Position numbers and translations under genes: made by a program | Shown here: one piece after another, positions 1 through 4,554 of the stretch | Layout of the letters: every line of letters begins with the position of its first letter | Numbering within the stretch: position 1 is the stretch's first letter | The notes under the pieces: model-generated | Seen by the model: the letters and a program-made list of their open reading frames with translations, nothing else | Database searches by the model: none | Told to the model about the DNA's origin: nothing | DNA from: Anaerolineales bacterium | Lineage (GTDB): Bacteria; Chloroflexota; Anaerolineae; Anaerolineales; Villigracilaceae | Length of the DNA: 6,197 bases | Assembly: GCA_024763295.1 (NCBI GenBank) | Contig: JANTFU010000147.1 | Coordinates: 1 to 6,197 of the forward strand | Reading direction: 5' to 3'

Positions 1-156
1 CCCGAAAGCAACAAGGGCGATCAGTGGGATCATATAATTACTTAGAAAATCCACCGAGCGAACAGAACCGCTGTAATAAATTCCAAGTGTTAGAAGAATA
101 TATCCAAGTACAAGTGCAACTGCAAGCTGGAAAGATAATTTATTTGATTTAGGCAT
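1..156 (-). CDS. Membrane protein of unknown function, N-terminal fragment
   Basis: The first 52 codons of an open frame run off the left edge of the window, starting at an ATG at 156. The peptide begins MPKSNKLSFQLAVALVLGY: a short basic N-terminus, then a hydrophobic stretch at about residues 8-27 that fits a transmembrane helix or uncleaved signal anchor. A polar stretch follows (about residues 28-40, containing YYSGSVRSVD), and a second hydrophobic run (MIPLIALVAFG) begins before the edge. This looks like a multi-pass inner-membrane protein with its N-terminus in the cytoplasm. A weak ribosome-binding sequence (GAGA) lies about six bases before the ATG. The fragment is too short to name a family. 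It is separated from ackA by about 700 bases and a strong terminator, so it should have its own promoter. The reading frame and hydrophobic pattern are clear; the function is unknown. Confidence 0.7.
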   Translation of the reverse strand, partial: MPKSNKLSFQLAVALVLGYILLTLGIYYSGSVRSVDFLSNYMIPLIALVAFG

Positions 157-291
157 TGTGTTTCTCGATTTCTGTAACTTCTTTTGCAGTATTGCGGTTC
201 TTTTTGTAACAAATAGATTTTATCATGTTTGTCTTGTTCAGGGAGTTTTTTGACCGATAAAAATTCCGTAAAGACGATTTTGGGAGAACGT

Positions 292-322
292 CGCTGCCAG
301 TGGCTTGGCTTTTGGGGCAGCG
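292..322. repeat. Inverted repeat CGCTGCC...GGCAGCG
   Basis: The arms CGCTGCC (292-298) and GGCAGCG (316-322) are perfect 7-bp inverted copies around a 17-base loop. No T-run follows on either strand, so it does not read as an intrinsic terminator. Its function is unknown and it could be a chance hairpin. Confidence 0.35.
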
Positions 323-364
323 CAACCTAACCTGAGTGATGATGATCCCAACGGGTTGTTTTTC

Positions 365-423
365 GCCATAGATTTCACAGAAAAAAGCGTTTGAAATCCG
401 TAAAAATCGCTGTAATCCGTGGC
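365..423. repeat. Imperfect palindromic element with ATCCGT motifs
   Basis: The ends are related in inverted orientation: GCCATAGATTTCACAG on the left, and CTGTAATCCGTGGC on the right, which reads GCCACGGATTACAG on the other strand. Inside, GATTTCA (371-377) and TGAAATC (392-398) form a perfect 7-bp inverted repeat. The hexamer ATCCGT occurs twice (396-401 and 415-420), with a related ATTCCGT near 263-269. From memory, palindromic sequences built on a CACGGATT-like unit are scattered between genes in many environmental genomes, so this is probably a degenerate copy of such a repeat. That link is inference. Confidence 0.5.
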
Positions 424-504
424 AGATTTTAGGGTAATAGTTGATATAAAAAAACGGTCGTGGTCAAAATTGACTGCTCAAAGGTTTATTGGAAATAGCT
501 CCTT

Positions 505-556
505 GCGCCGTCCTCGGCGCAGGTTTTTCTCATAAAGTGCCGCCGAGGACGGCGGC
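505..556. repeat. Pair of GC-rich palindromes in inverted orientation (REP/BIME-like)
   Basis: The 14-mer CGCCGTCCTCGGCG at 506-519 is repeated perfectly in inverted orientation at 541-554, with a 21-base AT-rich spacer. Each arm is also palindromic by itself. The left arm is GCGCCG-TCCT-CGGCGC (505-520), and the right is GCCGCC-GAGGAC-GGCGGC (539-556). The site can therefore form either two small hairpins or one long one. Further out, TTGACTG (470-476) and CAGTCAA (585-591) form another inverted pair around it. A GC-rich double palindrome in an AT-rich spacer is the usual layout of REP/BIME-type elements. Only one copy is present in this window. Confidence 0.65.
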
Positions 557-631
557 TAGCGCCAAGAGGCAGAGCAGATAAAATCAGTCAAAAATTACCA
601 TGATCAAAAAAACTACCCCCCTGACACATTG

Positions 632-739
632 CACAAAAAGGTGTCCGTTGGTTGAGTGGCTACTGCGCTTGCCGAAGCGTAGACGATGCTTTTCGCCGCT
701 CGAAACCAACAAGTAGGCAAAAAATGCCGGACTTTTGTG
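632..739. repeat. Nested multi-branch inverted-repeat element
   Basis: A series of inverted repeats nest inside one another. From outside in: CACAAAA (632-638) with TTTTGTG (733-739); GTCCG (643-647) with CGGAC (728-732); TTGGTT (648-653) with AACCAA (704-709); GAGTGGC (654-660) with GCCGCTC (695-701, one G-T pair); and a terminal hairpin GCTT-GCCG-AAGC (667-678) lengthened by TAC/GTA. A side hairpin GGCA-AAAAA-TGCC (716-728) sits between the second and third stems and competes for base 728 with the second stem. The whole can fold into a branched structure of about 108 bases. It has no protein-like frame. It could be an interspersed repeat, a MITE-like remnant or a structured RNA; the sequence does not decide between them. 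Confidence 0.6.
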
Positions 740-760
740 GTCTCGATATGTTCTTCGTTT

Positions 761-780
761 ACTCAACCCTACTCAACCCC
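761..780. repeat. Two tandem copies of a 10-bp unit, ACTCAACCCY
   Basis: ACTCAACCCT (761-770) is followed directly by ACTCAACCCC (771-780). The first eight bases of each unit are the exact reverse complement of GGTTGAGT at 650-657, part of the core stems of the adjacent branched element. Each copy could therefore pair with that element as an alternative to its internal stems. Confidence 0.6.
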
Positions 781-782
781 CT

Positions 783-808
783 CTACCAATGAAACTCTCA
801 GTTGGTAG
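783..808. repeat. Hairpin CTACCAATGA/TCA(g)TTGGTAG beside the ackA terminator
   Basis: CTACCAA (783-789) and TTGGTAG (802-808) pair perfectly. TGA (790-792) and TCA (798-800) extend the stem with one bulged G, leaving a five-base loop. On the minus strand the hairpin lies immediately after the T-run of the ackA terminator, so it is not needed for termination there. No T-run follows on the plus strand. Confidence 0.5.
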
Positions 809-840
809 AAAAAAAAGAGCGGACGATTTTCGTCCGCTCT
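809..840 (-). terminator. Intrinsic terminator of the pta-ackA operon
   Basis: A perfect 11-bp GC-rich stem (816-826 with 830-840) closes a three-base loop. On the minus strand it is followed at once by a run of T residues (complement of A809-A815). It lies 24 bases after the ackA stop codon. The plus strand has no T-run after the stem, so it acts in one direction. Confidence 0.95.
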
Positions 841-863
841 CCTGCTTCCTAGGCAACTAATCC

Positions 864-2066
864 CTAATCCCCGTTCAAGACGGCTTCCGTTTGGAGTGCA
901 ATCTCTAACTCTTCATTCGTCGAGATGACCAAAATTTTCGCGCGGCTTTCGGCGGCTTGAATTTCGGTCACGCTGCCGGTTTTGCCTGCGGCGTTCTTTT
1001 CAAGATCAAGCGCGTAGCCCAAAGCGTCCAGCCCGGTACAAACTGCCTCGCGGATGGCGGGGCTATTCTCGCCGACGCCGGCGGTAAAGACCAAAGCGTC
1101 CACTTGCCCCAAAGCTGCGGTATACGCCCCCACATATTTGCGGATGCGATACGCATACATCTCAAATGCCAGCGTCGCCGCCGCATCGCCTTCGTCCACG
1201 CGCCGTTCGATGTCGCGCAGGTCATTATCCCCACACAAACCCAGCAAACCGCTCTGCTTATTCAGCAGTTTATCGATCTCGGCAATGGACATGCCCTGCA
1301 CATTCGCCAGATGGAAGATGACTGCCGGATCGACATCTCCGCTGCGCGTGCCCATGATGAGACCCGGCAGCGGGCTAAATCCCATCGACGTATCGACGGA
1401 ACGCCCCTGTGACACGGCTGTGATGCTCGCCCCGTTGCCGAGGTGCGCGGTAATCAGATTGGTTGCCGTTAACGGCTTGCCGAGATGCGCGGCAGCAGCT
1501 TTCGAGACATACAGATGTGATGTGCCATGAAAGCCATAGACGCGAACATGATTTTGCTCATAAAGCTCATTTGGAATCGCGTAACGATAGGCGTGCGCGG
1601 GCATGGTTTGGTGAAAAGCGGTGTCGAAAATGGCGACCTGTGTTGCATGCGGAAAGAGTTTCATCGCCACCTGAATGCCCGTCAAATTGGCGGGATTATG
1701 CAGCGGCGCGAGCGCTGAAAGCGCATCGATAACTTCGAGTACTTCCGTGTTAATAACCGTCGGCGCACTGAATTTTTCGCCGCCATGCACGACGCGATGT
1801 CCAACCGCAGTGATTTCGTCGGGAGAAGTGATAACGCCCGTTTCGGGGTCAAGCAAAAGCTGAACGACGCGATTTAGCCCCTCCTGATGATCGGGAATGG
1901 GCGCTTCCTGCTCAATGTCGGGATGCTTAGGGGTTTTATGTTTCAGGTGTCCCAACGCCTCGCCGATGCGCTCCACCAGTCCGGCAGCCAGCACCGAACG
2001 GTCGCTCATCTCAAAGAGTTGATATTTAATTGAAGAACTGCCTGCATTGATAACGAGAATTTTCAT
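864..2066 (-). CDS. ackA: Acetate kinase
   Basis: AckA catalyses acetyl phosphate + ADP <-> acetate + ATP in the cytoplasm, the ATP-forming step of acetate fermentation, and is reversible for acetate uptake. The 400-residue length is normal for the family. Residues known to be important in the Methanosarcina thermophila enzyme are visible: N7, S10 and S12 in INAGSSSIK, R91 in GHRVVHGG, H123 in PLHNPAN, D148 in IFDTAFH, H180 in GFHGTSH, H208 and N211 in AHLGNGAS, and R241 in GTRSGDVDP. The nucleotide-site motif FTAGVGENS (328-336) and the C-terminal STNEEL (E385, matching the catalytic Glu384) are also present. The protein appears complete and active. The ATG follows the pta stop with no gap and has a strong AGGAGG five bases upstream. 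A 7-bp tandem duplication (CTAATCC at 857-863 and 864-870) spans the stop codon. Confidence 0.98.
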   Translation of the reverse strand: MKILVINAGSSSIKYQLFEMSDRSVLAAGLVERIGEALGHLKHKTPKHPDIEQEAPIPDHQEGLNRVVQLLLDPETGVITSPDEITAVGHRVVHGGEKFSAPTVINTEVLEVIDALSALAPLHNPANLTGIQVAMKLFPHATQVAIFDTAFHQTMPAHAYRYAIPNELYEQNHVRVYGFHGTSHLYVSKAAAAHLGKPLTATNLITAHLGNGASITAVSQGRSVDTSMGFSPLPGLIMGTRSGDVDPAVIFHLANVQGMSIAEIDKLLNKQSGLLGLCGDNDLRDIERRVDEGDAAATLAFEMYAYRIRKYVGAYTAALGQVDALVFTAGVGENSPAIREAVCTGLDALGYALDLEKNAAGKTGSVTEIQAAESRAKILVISTNEELEIALQTEAVLNGD

Positions 2067-4166
2067 CTACGCCTCCTGCGCCTGAATAGCGGTGATAACG
2101 ACCGTGTTGATAATATCCTGCACGGTGCAGCCACGGCTCAGGTCGTTGACCGGCTTATTCAAGCCCTGCAAAACAGGACCGATTGCAATCGCGCCGGTTT
2201 CACGCTGGACGGCTTTGTAGGTGTTATTGCCGGTATTCAAATCGGGGAAGATGAAAACTGTTGCCTGCCCCGCCACTTTAGAGCCGGGCATTTTCTTAGC
2301 CGCCACTTCCTGTGAAACGGCGGCATCATACTGCATGGGACCTTCCAAAATAAGGTCCGGGCGGCGTTCCTGTGCCAATTTTGTCGCTAGGCGCACTTTT
2401 TCCACATCGGCGCCTGAACCGGATTCTCCCGTTGAGTAGGAAAGCATCGCAATGCGCGGTTCCACGCCAAAGGTTTTGGCTGTGTCTGCCGAGGAGATGG
2501 CAATCTCTGCCAATTCTTCAGCCGTCGGATTTGGGTTCACGGCGCAATCGCCATACACCAGCACGCGATCATCGAGCGCCATAAAGAAAACCGACGAAAC
2601 GACCGAAACGCCGGGCTTGGTTTTTACAAATTGCAGCGAGGGGCGAATGGTGTGTGCAGTGGTGTGCATCGCGCCGGAGACCATGCCGTCTGCGTGTCCC
2701 TTGTAAACCATCATCGTGCCAAAATACGAAACATCGGTGATTAAGTCTTGCGCCATTTGAAGCTGCACGCCCTTGTGTTTACGCAATTCGTAGAGCGTTT
2801 CGGCGTAGTCTTCGAGCAGTTCTGATTTTTGCGGATCAATAAAGGTGCAGCTTTCTTCGTTCAAGTTGCGCAAGCCCAAACGCAGTATCGCGCTCTTTAG
2901 TTTCTTCACGTTCCCCAAAATAATCAACTCGACGGCATCGCGGCTAATCAAACGATCCGCAGCTTGCAAAATCCGCTCATCGGCACCTTCGGGCAAAACA
3001 ATGCGTTTTTTGTTCTTTTGCGCCTTTTGATACAGGCTATACATGAACATACGCGGGGTCATGCCGCGCGTTTGAACGCGCGAGAGAATACTATCGAGAG
3101 TTTTCAGGTCGAGATACTTCTCAAAGATCTTCAAACTCAGTTCGATCTTTCTGGGGTTATCTGCTGTAATGTAAGAGCGTAGCGCCATTGTTTGGGTGGC
3201 AATGGGATAAGTCGCGCCCTTCACAGACATGATTGGCGGAAGGTCTTGGATACCGGCAATTAACTTTTTAACGCTCTCCGGCGGGCATAAACCACCGCTT
3301 AGCATAATGCCTGCCAAACGCGGATAACTGCTCGACTGATGCGCCTGAATAGCACTGAGTAGGATTGCATCTCGATCACCGGCAACAATCAGCAGCGCAT
3401 TTTCGGTTAGGTGGTGTAAATAATTGCCGACACTCATAGATGCGATGACATAATCGTGTGCCAAATTATCGAGATGTTCCTCGCCATACAGAATTTTCGC
3501 ATCCAACTGCTCAACGATCTCGCGGATGGTGGGGCTGCTGAGGCGTTCGTCGGCTGGGAGCACGGAAACAAACGTATCCCGTTTTCCAATGGCTTTGGGC
3601 AGGGTGTCGCGTAAAGTGTCGAAATTTTCCGCTGATGTACGATTGACGATTACACTGACTACTTCACAGCCGGTATTTGTAAAGGTATCGTACGCCACGC
3701 GCACCACGTTTTGAATATCGGAAACTTCTTCCTTGTCGCCGCGACTGACGATTAGCACCGGCGCACCCAAATTTTTGGCGATCTGGGCGTTTAATTCCAC
3801 TTCAAAGGCGCTTTCTTCATTCTCAAAATCGGAGCCGATGATTAAAACAAAGTCGCATTGCGCTTCCAACGCTTTGTATTTTTGAATGACGGTGTCGATG
3901 ATGACATCGGTTTTGCCCTGTCCCATCAGGTCAATGGCATCACGTTCTAAATAAGCATAGGTGTCTGCATACTTAATCTTGAGATTAAAATGCTTGATTA
4001 GAAGCTCGATATTTTTATCTTGTTCCTCGGCACTTTTGCTATCAATGATTGGACGAAAGACACCCACACGCCCGGTTTTACGCAGCAGCAGATTGGTAAT
4101 ACCCAAAGAGATTAGCGATTTCCCGCAGCGGGGTTCGGTAGTGGTTAAGTAAAGTGATTTTCTCAT
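2067..4166 (-). CDS. pta: Phosphate acetyltransferase, long three-domain form
   Basis: Pta converts acetyl-CoA + phosphate to acetyl phosphate + CoA, supplying the AckA substrate. At 699 residues it matches the long (E. coli-like, about 714 aa) class. Residues 1 to about 210 form a P-loop/BioD-like N-terminal domain, with TEPRCGKSLISLG near residue 9 and NRTSAE near 175. Residues of roughly 220-325 fit the DRTGG domain (GDRDAILLSA at 263-272, LSGGL at 289-293). The catalytic PTA_PTB domain spans about 372-697, with LPEGADERILQAAD (391-404), DGMVSGAMHTTAHTIRP (493-509), SYSTGESGSG (576-585) and GPMQYDAA (609-616), which contains the conserved Asp. In the E. coli enzyme the N-terminal part mediates allosteric regulation. 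The ATG at 4166 has GAGAAG five bases upstream, and MRKSLYLTTTEP matches the usual start of the family. It is the first gene of a two-gene operon with ackA. Confidence 0.97.
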   Translation of the reverse strand: MRKSLYLTTTEPRCGKSLISLGITNLLLRKTGRVGVFRPIIDSKSAEEQDKNIELLIKHFNLKIKYADTYAYLERDAIDLMGQGKTDVIIDTVIQKYKALEAQCDFVLIIGSDFENEESAFEVELNAQIAKNLGAPVLIVSRGDKEEVSDIQNVVRVAYDTFTNTGCEVVSVIVNRTSAENFDTLRDTLPKAIGKRDTFVSVLPADERLSSPTIREIVEQLDAKILYGEEHLDNLAHDYVIASMSVGNYLHHLTENALLIVAGDRDAILLSAIQAHQSSSYPRLAGIMLSGGLCPPESVKKLIAGIQDLPPIMSVKGATYPIATQTMALRSYITADNPRKIELSLKIFEKYLDLKTLDSILSRVQTRGMTPRMFMYSLYQKAQKNKKRIVLPEGADERILQAADRLISRDAVELIILGNVKKLKSAILRLGLRNLNEESCTFIDPQKSELLEDYAETLYELRKHKGVQLQMAQDLITDVSYFGTMMVYKGHADGMVSGAMHTTAHTIRPSLQFVKTKPGVSVVSSVFFMALDDRVLVYGDCAVNPNPTAEELAEIAISSADTAKTFGVEPRIAMLSYSTGESGSGADVEKVRLATKLAQERRPDLILEGPMQYDAAVSQEVAAKKMPGSKVAGQATVFIFPDLNTGNNTYKAVQRETGAIAIGPVLQGLNKPVNDLSRGCTVQDIINTVVITAIQAQEA
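2072..2077 (-). promoter_or_regulatory. ackA Shine-Dalgarno inside the end of pta
   Basis: AGGAGG on the minus strand ends five bases before the ackA ATG and lies within the last codons of pta (CAG GAG GCG TAG, then ATG). Ribosomes finishing pta stop on top of the ackA start, which supports translational coupling and fixes the ackA start at 2066. Confidence 0.85.
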
Positions 4167-4189
4167 TTTTTCTTCTCGTAATACTTTTT

Positions 4190-4214
4190 GGGCAACACCC
4201 GCAGGGATGTGCCC
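4190..4214 (-). promoter_or_regulatory. Hairpin in the pta leader
   Basis: GGGCA (4190-4194) pairs with TGCCC (4210-4214) and CCC (4198-4200) with GGG (4204-4206), separated by a 3x3 internal loop and a three-base terminal loop. On the minus strand it lies 23 bases before the pta ATG and leaves the ribosome-binding site free. A-rich sequence follows it there, so it is not a terminator for pta. On the plus strand it is followed by GTTTTT and would look like a weak terminator, but no plus-strand gene precedes it. Its function, if any, might be mRNA stability or leader control. Confidence 0.4.
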
Positions 4215-4229
4215 GTTTTTGATAAGTGA

Positions 4230-4246
4230 TTTGTATGCAATACAAA
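4230..4246. promoter_or_regulatory. Perfect 17-bp palindrome, possible operator
   Basis: TTTGTAT (4230-4236), GCA, ATACAAA (4240-4246) is a perfect 7-bp inverted repeat with a three-base centre, 64 bases before the pta ATG and about 26 bases centre to centre from the Rex-like site. Its half-site spacing does not fit Rex. It resembles a binding site for a dimeric helix-turn-helix regulator that I cannot identify. Confidence 0.4.
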
Positions 4247-4255
4247 CCGAATAAT

Positions 4256-4273
4256 TTGTTATATTTTACACAA
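4256..4273. promoter_or_regulatory. Candidate Rex (NADH-sensing repressor) operator
   Basis: The 18-mer reads TTGTTATATTTTACACAA on the plus strand and TTGTGTAAAATATAACAA on the minus strand. It has the TTGT-N10-ACAA outline of the Rex box, and on the minus strand 11 of the 14 informative positions of TTGTGAA-N4-TTCACAA match. Rex is known in several Gram-positive and related lineages to repress fermentation and energy genes when NADH is low. The site overlaps the best -10 candidates for pta, as expected of a repressor site. The match is by eye only. Confidence 0.45.
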
Positions 4274-4285
4274 TCTTTGCAGAAC
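4258..4285 (-). promoter_or_regulatory. Possible pta-ackA promoter
   Basis: On the minus strand TATAAC (4263-4258) matches the -10 consensus at five of six positions, and an overlapping TAAAAT (4268-4263) is an alternative. The -35 region at proper spacing (GTTCTG, 4285-4280) is a poor match. A start here would give a leader of roughly 85 bases that includes the hairpin at 4190-4214. Placement is tentative. Confidence 0.3.
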
Positions 4286-4403
4286 GTGGGGAAATACTAA
4301 AGATTTAGGGGAAAGCCCCTTTAAGTGCTTGCACAAAAATTTTCTGATATTTTCCTGTGGGGCAAAAATAACTCCCTTTTGTTCCGAAAGTGCCAAAAGC
4401 AGG

Positions 4404-4440
4404 GAATTTTTGGGGAAGTGATCGCCACTCCCCTAAATTC
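4404..4440. repeat. Long imperfect hairpin in the miaB-pta spacer
   Basis: GAATTT (4404-4409) pairs with AAATTC (4435-4440). After a small internal loop, GGGG (4412-4415) pairs with CCCC (4430-4433), then AGTG (4417-4420) with CACT (4426-4429), with one bulged A and a five-base loop. This gives fourteen pairs in all. It lies downstream of the miaB terminator and about 130 bases upstream of the Rex-like site. No long T-run follows on either strand, so its role is unknown. Confidence 0.4.
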
Positions 4441-4482
4441 AACAGTACTATCGTTGTATTTGGAGGAGGGTTGATACAAGGT

Positions 4483-4523
4483 AATAAAAGAAACAGAGAC
4501 CGATCAGCTAATCTCTGTTTCTT
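4483..4523 (-). terminator. Probable intrinsic terminator of miaB
   Basis: AAGAAACAGAGA (4488-4499) and its exact reverse complement (4512-4523) form a 12-bp stem with a 12-base loop, beginning 31 bases after the miaB stop codon. On the minus strand the stem ends in TTTCTT and continues TTATTAC, a T-rich though interrupted tail. The stem is not very GC-rich and the loop is large, so termination may be partial, allowing some read-through towards pta. Confidence 0.75.
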
Positions 4524-4554
4524 GTTGACTTATTGGATAGTCCCAGATTTCGTT

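Larger units (their letters stand above)
157..863. other. Long intergenic region rich in palindromic repeats, no convincing gene
   Basis: This 707-base spacer has no open frame with a believable start, ribosome-binding site and protein-like composition. The longest, 584-766 on the minus strand, starts with TTG, runs through the inverted repeats and looks like translated repeat. The ackA terminator lies at the right end. The left third (about 160-290) is AT-rich and should hold the promoter of the left-edge membrane gene, but I could not place a clear -35/-10 pair. The middle and right parts hold the separately listed repeats. Confidence 0.7.
4167..4554. other. miaB-pta intergenic region
   Basis: This 388-base spacer lies between the miaB stop and the pta start, with no credible gene. 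From the miaB side it holds the miaB terminator, a long imperfect hairpin (4404-4440), a small hairpin AGGGG-AAAG-CCCCT (4307-4320), a Rex-like operator, a perfect palindrome and a leader hairpin close to pta. Four separate GGGG runs (near 4288, 4308, 4358 and 4412, plus strand) are too far apart for a compact quadruplex. The size and the operator-like sites suggest that pta-ackA has its own regulated promoter here. Confidence 0.75.

Noticed and set aside
265..420. Repeated ATCCGTAAA-like words considered as a CRISPR-type array
   Set aside because: The copies are short, unevenly spaced and imperfect, with no constant repeat/spacer lengths and no cas gene nearby.
584..766. A 60-codon open frame on the minus strand in the ackA-left gene spacer
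   Set aside because: It starts with TTG without a ribosome-binding site and runs through the nested inverted repeats. Its composition (rich in Arg, His and Ser, then an abrupt hydrophobic end) looks like translated repeat and not like a protein.
600..810. Insertion sequence or MITE with defined ends
   Set aside because: I could not identify matching terminal inverted repeats at the outer borders together with a flanking target-site duplication, and there is no transposase fragment. The mobile-element idea is kept only as one hypothesis.
957..1530. Overlapping plus-strand open frames of about 150 codons
   Set aside because: They lie antisense to ackA, which is certain from its motifs. Such frames are a by-product of its codon composition and have no start signals.
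2221..4152. Several plus-strand open frames of 60-85 codons opposite pta
   Set aside because: All are antisense to a gene with an intact catalytic domain, and none has a ribosome-binding site or a recognisable motif.
4190..4221. Plus-strand intrinsic terminator before pta
   Set aside because: The stem is broken by a 3x3 internal loop and there is no plus-strand gene upstream to terminate, so it is listed only as a leader hairpin.
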